Positions 44,739 through 53,103 of a stretch of 64,000 bases of DNA are shown here, piece by piece. Where the stretch lies: contig NZ_LLXZ01000118.1 of the NCBI RefSeq assembly GCF_001440395.1, positions 62,001 to 126,000 of the forward strand, in the 5' to 3' direction. Position numbers and translations under genes: made by a program. Below the pieces are notes generated by a model. That model did not search any database. It saw only the letters and a list, made by a program, of their open reading frames with translations, and was not told the origin of the DNA. The stretch comes from Bradyrhizobium jicamae (GTDB taxonomy: Bacteria; Pseudomonadota; Alphaproteobacteria; Rhizobiales; Xanthobacteraceae). Positions within the stretch are counted from its first letter, which is position 1. The number at the start of each line of letters is the position of its first letter.

Positions 44739-46095
44739 CGGTACCGAAAATTCGATGCAAGAATTGTTTGCACGCGCGGCAGCGTTGCTTCTTGGCAACG
44801 AATCGGACGCAGGCCGCGATCACGATGCCGAACTTGTGCTGCAGGCGCTTGAATACGGCGTCAAATCCAGTGACCAGATTGATTCGGAGACCGCGAATCG
44901 CGCGCGTTTGCTTCTCGCCGCGTCGCGATTTTCGCGTGTGTTCGAATTGGCCGCGCCCGATGCGCCTGGTTTGATCAGCTTTGGTGCACAATTCGATCCG
45001 GCACTTGCCGATCCCTTGCATGACGGCAGCCCGATGGTCGGCGTTTCCGGCGTCGGTCTGACGTTGCAGGAAGCATTCCAGGGCTGCATCGGCGAGGGAA
45101 TAGAATATCTCTCTCAATTGCAGGCCGGTACCGACCTGCTGCTCAAGCCCGGCATCGACGATTGGACTGCGAAACTCGGTCCGAAGGCGTTGGAATTGGT
45201 CGCCGTGCTTTCAGAACGAAGCTTGCAACCGCAGCGGGTGTACTCCTGGTGTCGTGCAACGCGCGTAACCGATGGCGGCGAAGTGTTGCTTCCGGCGGAT
45301 ATCTGCCTGCGGCGTCCGCCGGCACACCGCGACTTTGCGCCGCCATATCCCTTGAGCATCGGCTCGGCCGCGGGCCCCTCGCGGGACGCTGCGGCGCTGC
45401 ACGGTCTGCTGGAATTGATCGAACGCGACGCGGCCAGCCTGTGGTGGAGGGGCGGGCAGTTGCCGCGATCGATTCCGGTGCGGCATGAAGCCGGCCGCGT
45501 GGCGGAAGAGTTGTTGCAGAGGCTTCGCCACGGCGCAGCAGCGCAGCGCCGGACATGGCTGCTCGATATCACGACGGATATCGGCGTGCCCTGCGTTGCG
45601 GCGGTCTCCTGCCGGTCGGATGGTTCGGGTTTTGCCTTCGGCCTCGCCGCGCGGCCGGCGCTCGAGGCTGCGGTCCGATCCGCGATTGTAGAAATGTGCC
45701 AGCTCGAACTGGCCGACGCCGTCGTCGCAACCAAACGCAATGAGCGTGGTGACGGCGCGCTCAACGCCCAGGACCGCATCCACTTGCAGCGTGCGGCCGT
45801 CGATGCCGGCCAGTGCAAACTGCTGCAGCCGGTGGCCGAGCACGCAGCCCATCTGCCCCTTCCGGCAACTGAAGCGAGCGTTATATTTGGATTGATCGTT
45901 GAGCGTTTGGAAAAGCTGGGAATCGAGACGTTTTGTATCGACCTCACGCGCGGGCGCTTTGCCGTTCCGGTGATCCGCGTGATTGCTCCCGGCCTGCAAC
46001 TCGAGCCATCCGAAATCGTCACGGCGAGGCTGCAGGATGCGATGGCCCGAACCGGCGGCGGCGCAACCTATACCGGAGGCGTCGCTTTGATATAG
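44734..46095 (+). CDS. YcaO family protein
   Basis: This protein of about 453 residues belongs to the YcaO ATP-dependent backbone-amide-activating family, whose members form azolines, thioamides or amidines in peptides. Recognisable parts are GVSGVGLTLQEAFQGCIGEGIEYLSQ (ExxE nucleotide/Mg site), SIGSAAGPSRDAAALHGLLELIERDAASLWW, and GFAFGLAARPALEAAVRSAIVEMCQLELA. The C-terminal PxPxP motif typical of azoline-forming YcaO is absent. No E1-like, TfuA or dehydrogenase partner is adjacent. GTG 44734 has GAGGT upstream; ATG 44755 and GTG 44707 are alternatives. The BTAD regulator follows directly, so the two are co-expressed. Confidence 0.85.
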   Translation: MSGTENSMQELFARAAALLLGNESDAGRDHDAELVLQALEYGVKSSDQIDSETANRARLLLAASRFSRVFELAAPDAPGLISFGAQFDPALADPLHDGSPMVGVSGVGLTLQEAFQGCIGEGIEYLSQLQAGTDLLLKPGIDDWTAKLGPKALELVAVLSERSLQPQRVYSWCRATRVTDGGEVLLPADICLRRPPAHRDFAPPYPLSIGSAAGPSRDAAALHGLLELIERDAASLWWRGGQLPRSIPVRHEAGRVAEELLQRLRHGAAAQRRTWLLDITTDIGVPCVAAVSCRSDGSGFAFGLAARPALEAAVRSAIVEMCQLELADAVVATKRNERGDGALNAQDRIHLQRAAVDAGQCKLLQPVAEHAAHLPLPATEASVIFGLIVERLEKLGIETFCIDLTRGRFAVPVIRVIAPGLQLEPSEIVTARLQDAMARTGGGATYTGGVALI

Positions 46096-46135
46096 AGTGG
46101 CAGGTATTAACGAACCGGTTCCGGAAAACCGTTGC

Positions 46136-48244
46136 ATGCCGGCCATTGCCAACGCCATGACATCAGACGCCGCAGCGGCGGCGCCCGAAAGCGCGCCGCG
46201 TCTGTCGGTATCTCTGGTCGGTCGGTTCGGCGTCCGGTTCAACGGCCGTGCGATTGAACTGCGAACTCGCAAGGCCGGCGCCGTTTTGAGTTACCTGGCG
46301 CTATCGGAGGCGAAGAAGGAGAGCCGCGAGCGGCTGGTCGGTCTGCTCTGGAGCCGTTCGGACGAGGAAAAGGCGCGTGCCTCGCTGCGTCAGGTCGTGC
46401 GTGAACTGCGGTCCACGCTCGAGCAGGCCGGCTATGACGGCTTCGTCGCGGAGCGGCTGCTGGTCGGCCTCGACACCAGGCGAATTGAAGTCGACATCGA
46501 AAGCGTGATTCGGCTCGCCGAAACCGGGCGCGTTCACCCGCTGCTGCTCGATACGCCGCAGCTCGACGGCCAGTTGCTCGAAGGGATGGACGATCTCGAC
46601 CCCTCGTTCCGGGTCTGGGTGCTGGCCAAGCGACAGACCATCCATGAACGGTTGATGCGCAGTCTCGACGAAGGCCTGACCTCCGCGAGCGTACCCGCCG
46701 ATGCCAAAAAGAGGATCGCGGCCGCGATCGTCAATCTCGATCCGACCCATGAATATGCCTGCCGCTATCTGATGCGGGCGCATGCGGAGGAAGGCGATAC
46801 GGCCGGAGCGTTGCGCATCTACAAGGCGCTGTGGGATCTCCTGGATCGCGACTACGCGATGGAGCCGTCGTCGGCCACCGAAGAACTCGTCGCCAACATC
46901 AAGCTCGGCATTCTGGAACGCGCGCCGGCCGATCGGGCCGCGTCGGCGGCGAACGACGAATTCGCCGTCAGAATGATCAGAGGGACCGCCGTTCAGCCGG
47001 CAGTCCCGATGTCATCAGCGGTCAACGCATCCGCCAAGACGCGCCTCGTGCTGCGGCCCTTTGCGATGCACGGCGTCGATGAGGATCACAGCCATCTGGT
47101 GCAGGGGTTCTCCCAGCATCTCGCTGCCTGTCTCGTACGCTTCCGCGAATGGAGCGTGGTCGACCGTCCGCCGGCCACGGTGGTGCTTCCTGCGCCGGAC
47201 TCCGCGCCCCAATACTGCATCGAGACCACAGCCTATCAGGCCGGCGCCGAGATCAATATCGTGATGGTGCTCCGGGACGACACCACGGGCATCTATATCT
47301 GGAGCGAGAGCTTCCGCCTCGGCCTCGGCAACTGGTTCGAAACCCAGCAGCGCATCATCCGCCGGATCGCGACTTCGTTGAACGTGCAGTTGTCGACGGA
47401 ACGGCTGATGCGGCTCGCCGGCGAGCCGGACGTGTCGCTCGATCTGCACGACCGCTGGCTGCGCGGACAGAATCTCATGTCGAAATTCGACCCGGAAAGC
47501 TGGCGGCGGGCGGTCGCGATTTTCCGTGACGCGATCCGCGACAATCCGGGATTCTCGCCCTGCTACAGCAGCCTCGTGCAGATCAACAACATCGAGCATT
47601 TCGTGCATCCGGGACTTTTTCGGGATTTGGGCAAGGCGCGGGCCACGCTCGAACTGGCAAAGACCGCTGTTCAACTCGATCCCGTCGATTCAAGGGCACA
47701 TCTTTGCTGCGGATGGTCGTATATGATGGCGCTGCGGGAAGCCGAAGCCGCGCCACACATGCAGCTTGCCTGCGAGCTTAACGACAACGATCCGTGGACC
47801 TTGCTCTCCAGCGCCCACTATGAAGCTTTCTGCGGATCGATCGAGCAGGCCCGGCTGCGGGCCGAGCAGTCGCTGAGTCTCTCGCCGGCGCCTTCCTATC
47901 TCGAATGGAGTTACCACTGCATCATCCGCTTCCTGGCCGGCGACTATGCGGGCGCGCTGGAGGCCTTTGACAGAGCGCATGGCGTCGTGCCGATCCTGCC
48001 CGCGTGGCGGGCAGCGGCGCTGTACTATCTGGGAGAGCGGCAAATGGCGCAGGAGCAGGCGCAGCGCTTCGTGAACGGACTGCGTTCGTTCTGGGTCAGT
48101 GAATTGGTCCCCACCGACGAGGCGGTAACGCGCTGGGTCCTGCAGGCCCATCCGATCAGCGTCGGTGAGCGATGGGACGCCCTCCGCCACGGCTTGCGCG
48201 GCGCAGGGCTTCCAGTCGACGGTATCGTCCAGCTATCCGCTTGA
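46136..48244 (+). CDS. BTAD/SARP-like transcriptional activator with TolB-like and TPR domains
   Basis: This is a regulator of about 702 residues. Near the N-terminus is a winged helix of OmpR/SARP type (LSVSLVGRFGVRFNGRAIELRTRKAGAVLSYLALS ... RLVGLLWSRSDEEKARASLRQVVRELRSTL). A BTAD helical domain follows (LDPTHEYACRYLMRAHAEEGDTAGALRIYKALWDLLDRDYAMEPSSAT). The middle resembles a TolB N-terminal-like module (RLVLRPFAMHGVD ... IVMVLRDDTTGIYIWSESF). The C-terminal about 250 residues are TPR-like. GTG 46097, one base after the YcaO stop, would add 13 residues and couple translation. It is the obvious candidate to bind the 11-bp direct repeats nearby. Confidence 0.85.
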   Translation: MPAIANAMTSDAAAAAPESAPRLSVSLVGRFGVRFNGRAIELRTRKAGAVLSYLALSEAKKESRERLVGLLWSRSDEEKARASLRQVVRELRSTLEQAGYDGFVAERLLVGLDTRRIEVDIESVIRLAETGRVHPLLLDTPQLDGQLLEGMDDLDPSFRVWVLAKRQTIHERLMRSLDEGLTSASVPADAKKRIAAAIVNLDPTHEYACRYLMRAHAEEGDTAGALRIYKALWDLLDRDYAMEPSSATEELVANIKLGILERAPADRAASAANDEFAVRMIRGTAVQPAVPMSSAVNASAKTRLVLRPFAMHGVDEDHSHLVQGFSQHLAACLVRFREWSVVDRPPATVVLPAPDSAPQYCIETTAYQAGAEINIVMVLRDDTTGIYIWSESFRLGLGNWFETQQRIIRRIATSLNVQLSTERLMRLAGEPDVSLDLHDRWLRGQNLMSKFDPESWRRAVAIFRDAIRDNPGFSPCYSSLVQINNIEHFVHPGLFRDLGKARATLELAKTAVQLDPVDSRAHLCCGWSYMMALREAEAAPHMQLACELNDNDPWTLLSSAHYEAFCGSIEQARLRAEQSLSLSPAPSYLEWSYHCIIRFLAGDYAGALEAFDRAHGVVPILPAWRAAALYYLGERQMAQEQAQRFVNGLRSFWVSELVPTDEAVTRWVLQAHPISVGERWDALRHGLRGAGLPVDGIVQLSA

Positions 48245-48255
48245 GCTGGATTGGT

Positions 48256-48666
48256 TCAGGCACAAAGGCTGAGCGTGTAGTCGCCGATGCGCTCGGCGTG
48301 CACCTTGAACTTGTCGGCTTCCGGGATCACCGGGTCCATGCCGTTGAACAGGCGCTTGTAGAAGGGCGGAAGCGGATAGGTTGCGCCCGGCTTGCTGAGC
48401 TTCTCTTCGGAATCGGCGATTGCGAAGGCGGGTGGCAAGCGCACCACGATCGTATCCAGATGCTGCTCGACGAACTGGACCTTCGTGTAGCGATCCGGCA
48501 CCGTCATGAACACCTGCGCCTTGGCGAGTTGCTCCTTGAATTCGTCGATGCTGGTCGGGATCGGATACTCGTTGTCGTCATCGAGATAGTTCTTGCCCGT
48601 CGACCAGGTCTTCACCAGGTTGCCCCAGCGCTCATGATTGGTGACTTGCATTCTCTCGAGTGCCAT
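48256..48666 (-). CDS. Conserved-looking small protein of unknown function, downstream of the haem peroxidase
   Basis: This is a 136-residue soluble protein (MALERMQVTNHERWGNLVK...). It is rich in charged and aromatic residues, has no signal peptide and no zinc or redox motif, and ends YTLSLCA with the only cysteine two residues from the C-terminus. The ATG at 48666 gives normal composition; the frame extends to 48837 into the peroxidase gene. It starts 43 nt after the peroxidase stop on the same strand, so it is probably its operon partner. It could be a peroxidase accessory protein or a modified substrate; I do not recognise the family. Confidence 0.65.
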   Translation of the reverse strand: MALERMQVTNHERWGNLVKTWSTGKNYLDDDNEYPIPTSIDEFKEQLAKAQVFMTVPDRYTKVQFVEQHLDTIVVRLPPAFAIADSEEKLSKPGATYPLPPFYKRLFNGMDPVIPEADKFKVHAERIGDYTLSLCA

Positions 48667-48709
48667 CGTCGTTACTCCTCCGCGTTGCGTGAAGCGGATT
48701 ATCCCGCTT

Positions 48710-50452
48710 TCACAGAAATGCCGGTACGGCCTGCCGCAGCTCGGCAATTTCGGTGGTGAACTCCACCAGCTGCGCCATGCTTGAGATGTCTGGAATGTCC
48801 TGAAGTACGTTCGCCAGGTAAAATTCGCGGGACACAAGATCCAGCTGATCGGCGAGCGAGCTGCCGGAGACCGATTGCGGGGCGCTCGCGAGCGCTCCGA
48901 ATATCACTTCCGAGACGATGATCGATCCGAGCAGCCCAAGTCGCAGGCCCTCCGTCTGCTGCATTGCCTCGAACAGGATGAAGAACGGCAGCGGCGGATC
49001 GTTGGAAAGCGTTTCGATGTCCTCGTCCGTCAGGGCGCCGTAGGCCCGTCCGGAGACGAGCCATCCACGAAGCTGCTCGACACGGTAGGCGCGGTCGGAA
49101 AGCAGGCGCGACATGGCGATGAAATCTGGTCGCCTGCTGGCGATCTCGGCGATCAAGGCGTCTACCGACCACATGCCGGCGAGACTCGCGCCGAGCAGGT
49201 CGCGATAGAGCAGGCCGACGCGTTGCGTTTCGTCGAACGCCGGGAAGATCTGGTCATTGCCGAGCCCGTCGCTGAGATGGGGTCCAATGCGGCGGCTGAA
49301 GTTCGGGGTCGAGCCGTGGATCTCGAAGAAACGCGACCATTGCACCATCCAGGTCTCGTCGAGCGGCATGTTCGCAGGATCGTTCATCGAGCTCTTTTCG
49401 AGCGTGTTGTTGAGATCGTGGAGCGATTGGTCGTTGATCTGGTACTCCGGACGCACCATGGCGTGACCGAAGCGGAATGCGCCATGCGAGAACTCGAGTG
49501 GAATTTCCCAGTCGCCGCTCGCTGCATTCCCAGCGGGTTCGGCGCGGTCGATGAACTGCGGGCCAAGGCTGCAGTAGCTTGCATGAATCGCCGGATGGAG
49601 CACCCGCCGCATCAAGTCGTTGCGGATGATATTGTGATAGATCGCCGTCAATGCGCCGCGGGCGCACAGAAAGCGCTTGTAGGCGGCGCCGAACCGGGCG
49701 TTTGGTCCGGCGTGGCCTTCATGGCGGCGAATGATGTCGACGAGTCCGTTGTGCAGCAGCGCGAATAGCGCCGTGAGCTGCGACATGACGGCATGGTCGT
49801 CGTTGCGCGGATCAGCGACCAGGGCTTCGGTGAGGGCAACGCGAACACCTGCGATGCTGCGGTCGATCCCCGTCACGTTCTCCGCCTGCGCGCGGGCGAT
49901 GTCGCGGAACGGGCAACCGGTCGCGGCCTCGTTCTCCTTCCAGCGCATGCGGCCGAGCCGAAGCTTGGTACGGCGGTCGTCGTTCGGCGCGTCGAGCGCA
50001 TAGATGTGCGGGGAGCCGACAGGGCCGCTGCCGTATAGTGTCTCGAGCCGAAGCGGCGTGCGCCGCGCGTTGCTCGTTCCGCGGCCGAGCCCTCCCGCCA
50101 CCGAAAGCGGAATCGCCGAGTGCACCAAGTCATGCGCAATGAACTGCAGCAGATAGGTGTAACCTGAGGGGATGAAAGGATTTTCCCAGCGTTCCGCCGA
50201 GCGAACCTGGTGCGGCGGCCATTTGATGTCAGCATCCATTCGCCGCGACAGGCGCTGCATCAATCCGCGCAGCTTTGCATGATCCGACGACGAAGCGAGC
50301 GGATCGACGCCGAACGCGCGGAAGCGCTGCGAGTGAGTTGGCGTGCCGAGGAAGTGACGAAAGCCCGGAGTCGGTGTTGCCGAAATAGAGTCGCGCGGAT
50401 TGAGTTCTGAAATTCGGAAGGGGGATGCGTCGGCGACCTTCTGCACAGCCAT
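48710..50452 (-). CDS. Animal-type haem peroxidase family protein
   Basis: This is a 580-residue protein of the peroxidase-cyclooxygenase superfamily. The distal histidine is His107 in YTYLLQFIAHDLVHS, the distal arginine is about 216 in LVADPRNDDHAVMSQL and the proximal histidine is about 330 in SHGAFRFGHAMVRPEYQIND. The order and spacing match bacterial animal-haem peroxidases. No signal peptide is apparent, so it is cytoplasmic or exported by another route. Start ATG 50452; its promoter holds three SARP-type repeats. It could oxidise a peptide, phenol or lipid made in the same locus. Confidence 0.88.
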   Translation of the reverse strand: MAVQKVADASPFRISELNPRDSISATPTPGFRHFLGTPTHSQRFRAFGVDPLASSSDHAKLRGLMQRLSRRMDADIKWPPHQVRSAERWENPFIPSGYTYLLQFIAHDLVHSAIPLSVAGGLGRGTSNARRTPLRLETLYGSGPVGSPHIYALDAPNDDRRTKLRLGRMRWKENEAATGCPFRDIARAQAENVTGIDRSIAGVRVALTEALVADPRNDDHAVMSQLTALFALLHNGLVDIIRRHEGHAGPNARFGAAYKRFLCARGALTAIYHNIIRNDLMRRVLHPAIHASYCSLGPQFIDRAEPAGNAASGDWEIPLEFSHGAFRFGHAMVRPEYQINDQSLHDLNNTLEKSSMNDPANMPLDETWMVQWSRFFEIHGSTPNFSRRIGPHLSDGLGNDQIFPAFDETQRVGLLYRDLLGASLAGMWSVDALIAEIASRRPDFIAMSRLLSDRAYRVEQLRGWLVSGRAYGALTDEDIETLSNDPPLPFFILFEAMQQTEGLRLGLLGSIIVSEVIFGALASAPQSVSGSSLADQLDLVSREFYLANVLQDIPDISSMAQLVEFTTEIAELRQAVPAFL

Positions 50453-50499
50453 CAAAACTGCTCTCGCGCTTGGTCAAGGCGGCGAGATTGGGAAGAAAG

Positions 50500-50529
50500 T
50501 CGTGAAATAATCGTGAGTTAAATCGTTAG
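50500..50529 (-). promoter_or_regulatory. SARP/BTAD-type direct repeat 3, three units, toward the haem peroxidase
   Basis: On the minus strand the units are CTAACGA-N5-CTCACGA-N4-TTCACGA, that is, steps of 12 and 11 bp. CAATCT follows 9 bp after the last unit as a possible -10, leaving a leader of about 25 nt before the ATG at 50452. Three repeats in phase on one face of the helix are typical for SARP activators. Confidence 0.65.
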
Positions 50530-50574
50530 AACCTGTGAACATCTGTGGACATCTTTTAGTCATTGTCAGGGCCG

Positions 50575-50592
50575 CTCACGGCTATTTCACGA
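50575..50592 (+). promoter_or_regulatory. SARP/BTAD-type direct repeat 4 (CTCACGG-N4-TTCACGA)
   Basis: The same heptamers as in the peroxidase promoter stand on the plus strand with an exact 11-bp step. A TATGAT -10-like element begins 14 bp after the second unit. It would drive the possible small peptide at 50651 and the DapA-family gene at 50834. Confidence 0.6.
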
Positions 50593-50650
50593 TTGGCGAC
50601 ACGGCGGTATGATTTGCCATCTCGTAACGGCGGCTGACATAGGAGCGCGT

Positions 50651-50794
50651 GTGGAGCTTATTGAGACGGCACCCTTGGCGCGTCGTTTCGGCGCGATGCT
50701 CGCGGTGATGACTAGTATCCGAGGCCGCGCGAGCCAAGCCGGTTTTCTCATTCGACGCCACGCCGCGTGCGTTACGGCTGATGATGGCGAGTAG
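50651..50794 (+). CDS. Possible small peptide (47 residues)
   Basis: A GTG at 50651 has AGGAG at 50641-50645, five bases upstream, and opens a 47-codon frame ending at TAG 50792-50794. The peptide starts VELIETAPLARRFGAML and ends in a short tail with one cysteine, one threonine and acidic residues (AACVTADDGE). It lies just after the TATGAT and SARP-type repeats, so it would be the first thing translated from that promoter. Third-position GC is lower than in neighbouring genes, which argues against coding. If real, it is a candidate substrate for the YcaO enzyme. Confidence 0.3.
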   Translation: MELIETAPLARRFGAMLAVMTSIRGRASQAGFLIRRHAACVTADDGE

Positions 50795-50833
50795 ACATGG
50801 CATGCAACTTCCCGCTTGAGGCGTTTTCCTTTC

Positions 50834-51709
50834 ATGGCTGATTTCCACGGCGTCTTCCCCTATCTGGTGTCACCTCTCGATGCGTCAGGCGAAGTTCGCA
50901 CGAATGTGCTGGGCCGGCTGTGCGACGATCTCATCAAGGCAGGCGTGCACGGGCTGACGCCGCTCGGCTCGACCGGCGAGTTCGCATATCTCGATCAGGC
51001 GCAGCGCGCGAGCGTGGTGCGAGCCACGATCGAGGCCGCCAAGGGCCGCGTACCTGTCATCGCCGGCGTCGCCTCGACGTCGACGGCGGACGCGGTGGCG
51101 CAGGCGAGGGCGCACCAAAAGCTCGGCGCCGACGGCATCCTCGCGATCATGGAGGCGTACTTCCCGGTCGCCGATCCGCAGGTCGAGTCCTATTTCCGCG
51201 CCATTGCCGACGCCGTCGACATTCCCGTCGTGATCTACACCAATCCGCAATTCCAGCGATCCGATCTCACGCTCGACGTCATCGAACGGCTCGCGACACA
51301 TCCGCGCATCGGCTACATCAAGGATGCCTCCACCAATACCGGCCGCTTGCTGTCGATCATGAATCGCTCCGGCGACAGCATCAAGGTCTTCTCCGCATCC
51401 GCCCATATTCCGGCGGCGGTGATGCTGATCGGCGGGCTGGGCTGGATGGCCGGCCCCGCCTGCATCATTCCGCGGCAGAGCGTCGAGCTTTATAACCTCT
51501 GCAAGGCGGCGCGCTGGGATGAGGCGATGGCGCTGCAACGCAGGCTCTGGCGTATCAACGAAGCCTTTGCCCGCTTCAATCTCGCCGCCTGCATCAAGGC
51601 CGGACTCGAGATTCAGGGCTACCCGGTCGGCGATCCGGTCCCTCCGCAGGCGGCGTTGACGGCAGACCAGCGGAGGGTGGTCGAGGCCGCCCTGCGCGAT
51701 CTGGCCTAG
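50834..51709 (+). CDS. Dihydrodipicolinate synthase (DapA) family protein
   Basis: This is a 291-residue TIM-barrel lyase/synthase of the DapA/NAL family. Motifs are GVHGLTPLGSTGEFAYL (2-oxoacid-binding GSTGE), VVIYTNPQFQRSDL with the catalytic tyrosine, and IGYIKDASTNTGRL with the Schiff-base lysine. The ribosome-binding site is weak. It is probably not the biosynthetic DapA but one of the many catabolic aldolase/decarboxylase paralogues of rhizobia. Its promoter region is shared with the haem peroxidase, and it may belong to that regulon. Confidence 0.87.
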   Translation: MADFHGVFPYLVSPLDASGEVRTNVLGRLCDDLIKAGVHGLTPLGSTGEFAYLDQAQRASVVRATIEAAKGRVPVIAGVASTSTADAVAQARAHQKLGADGILAIMEAYFPVADPQVESYFRAIADAVDIPVVIYTNPQFQRSDLTLDVIERLATHPRIGYIKDASTNTGRLLSIMNRSGDSIKVFSASAHIPAAVMLIGGLGWMAGPACIIPRQSVELYNLCKAARWDEAMALQRRLWRINEAFARFNLAACIKAGLEIQGYPVGDPVPPQAALTADQRRVVEAALRDLA

Positions 51710-51854
51710 GAGACGGTCAGACCATATCTCCAACAGGGGCAGGAAACCACCGGCTGGCTGGAACGTTGCTTACGCGGTTCCGAACGGCTGATTAGGCCGG
51801 TTTGCTCGCGGCATCATCCCTGGCACGCGGCTGCCTGGCCAAGGGGAGTAATCG

Positions 51855-52949
51855 ATGAACCGTCGCTTCGTGCTTCTTGCAGCCATTGTCGCAGGCGTGT
51901 TGGTGGCGCTGACCGTTTCCAACATTCGCTATAGTCCCTGGACCAATACGGTCGCTCGAACCGTCGATCAGCGCGGGCCGCTGGCCGATGCCGAACGGGC
52001 CAATATTGAGCTGTTCGAGCGGGTCTCGCCGTCGGTCGTGCAGGTCGCCGCACGCTCCGCCGCCGCCAATCCGCTGGCCGAGGATGAAGGCGGAGGCGCT
52101 GGCGCTGCCTCGGGCACCGGCTTCGTCTGGGACAATGACGGTCACGTCGTCACCAACAATCACGTCGTGCAGAACGGCAGCGAAGTAGCGGTTCGCTTTG
52201 CCTCGGGCGAAGTGGCGCAGGCCGAAATCATCGGCGTCGCGCCCAACTACGATCTCGCGGTGTTACGGATCAGGGGCGCACGCAAGCTGCCGCCGCCGGT
52301 GGCGCTGGGCAGTTCAAGCGAGCTCAAGGTCGGTCAATCTGCCTTTGCGATCGGCAATCCCTTCGGCCTCGATCAATCGCTGACCAGCGGCATCATCAGC
52401 GCGCTCAAGCGCCGGCTGCCGACCAGCAGCGGCCGCGAGATCACCAACGTGATCCAGACCGATACCGCGATCAATCCCGGCAATTCGGGAGGGCCCTTGC
52501 TGGATTCGGCGGGGCGGCTGATCGGCGTCAACACCGCGATCATCTCGCCGTCGGGGTCGAGCGCCGGCATCGGGTTTGCGGTCCCCGTCGATATCGTCAA
52601 TCGCGTGGTCCCCGAGCTCATCAAGAACGGCCGCGTGCCGACGCCCGGCATCGGCATCATCGCCGCCAGCGAAGCGGTTTCGACCCGGCTAGGTGTCGAA
52701 GGGGTGATCATCGTGCGCACCGCGCCCGGGAGCCCAGCCGAACGCGCCGGCATTCGCGGCGTCGATTTCAACTCGGGTGCGCTGGGCGACGTCATCGTCC
52801 AGGTCGACGGCAAGCCGGTGCATCGGCTCTCCGACCTGACCGATCAGATCGAGCAGGTGGGCGCCGGCAAGAGCATCCGCATCAGCCTGAAGCGCGGTTC
52901 GCAGACGCGCGACATCACCATCGATATCGTCGACATCAGCCGCAGCTGA
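51855..52949 (+). CDS. HtrA/DegP-like trypsin-family serine protease with PDZ domain
   Basis: This is a 364-residue membrane-anchored or secreted protease. An N-terminal hydrophobic segment (FVLLAAIVAGVLVALTVSNI) is followed by the trypsin-like domain with His103 (VVTNNHVV), Asp133 (PNYDLAVLRI) and Ser211 (INPGNSGGPLLD). One C-terminal PDZ domain follows (VIIVRTAPGSPAERAGIRG ... GDVIVQVDGKPVHRLSDLTDQIE). A single PDZ makes it DegS-like in layout. It probably does periplasmic protein quality control or processes exported proteins. GGGGAG precedes the ATG. Confidence 0.93.
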   Translation: MNRRFVLLAAIVAGVLVALTVSNIRYSPWTNTVARTVDQRGPLADAERANIELFERVSPSVVQVAARSAAANPLAEDEGGGAGAASGTGFVWDNDGHVVTNNHVVQNGSEVAVRFASGEVAQAEIIGVAPNYDLAVLRIRGARKLPPPVALGSSSELKVGQSAFAIGNPFGLDQSLTSGIISALKRRLPTSSGREITNVIQTDTAINPGNSGGPLLDSAGRLIGVNTAIISPSGSSAGIGFAVPVDIVNRVVPELIKNGRVPTPGIGIIAASEAVSTRLGVEGVIIVRTAPGSPAERAGIRGVDFNSGALGDVIVQVDGKPVHRLSDLTDQIEQVGAGKSIRISLKRGSQTRDITIDIVDISRS

Positions 52950-52979
52950 TACTTCCCTTTTGCGGCAGGATCTTATCCG

Positions 52980-53005
52980 CCCGCGACACCCTCCGGTGCC
53001 GCGGG
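52980..53005 (+). terminator. Hairpin downstream of the HtrA-like gene
   Basis: CCCGCG-A-CACC / GGTG-C-CGCGGG forms a stem of 10 pairs with one mismatch and a CTCC loop, 31 bp after the protease stop. There is no T run after it, so it may stop transcription with Rho or protect the mRNA end rather than act as an intrinsic terminator. Confidence 0.35.
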
Positions 53006-53103
53006 GGCTGGCGCATTTATTGCAACGAATTGAATGAGTTGTCTCGGGCCGAAAAACCGCTAAAACCGCGCCCGATCCGACAAGAAGCTTTAAGGACAAA
53101 CTG

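Larger units (their letters stand above)
50453..50650. other. Divergent control region of the peroxidase and DapA-like genes
   Basis: This AT-richer stretch carries two sets of 11-bp direct repeats in opposite orientations (50500-50529 and 50575-50592) and a TATGAT at 50607-50612. I see no gene in it. A minus-strand frame across 50582-50848 has no family features and is rejected. Confidence 0.5.

Noticed and set aside
50582..50848. Minus-strand frame of 88 codons upstream of the haem peroxidase
   Set aside because: It has no start signal and unusual composition, and it covers the DapA-like start and the promoter repeats. The plus-strand 47-codon frame has the better start.
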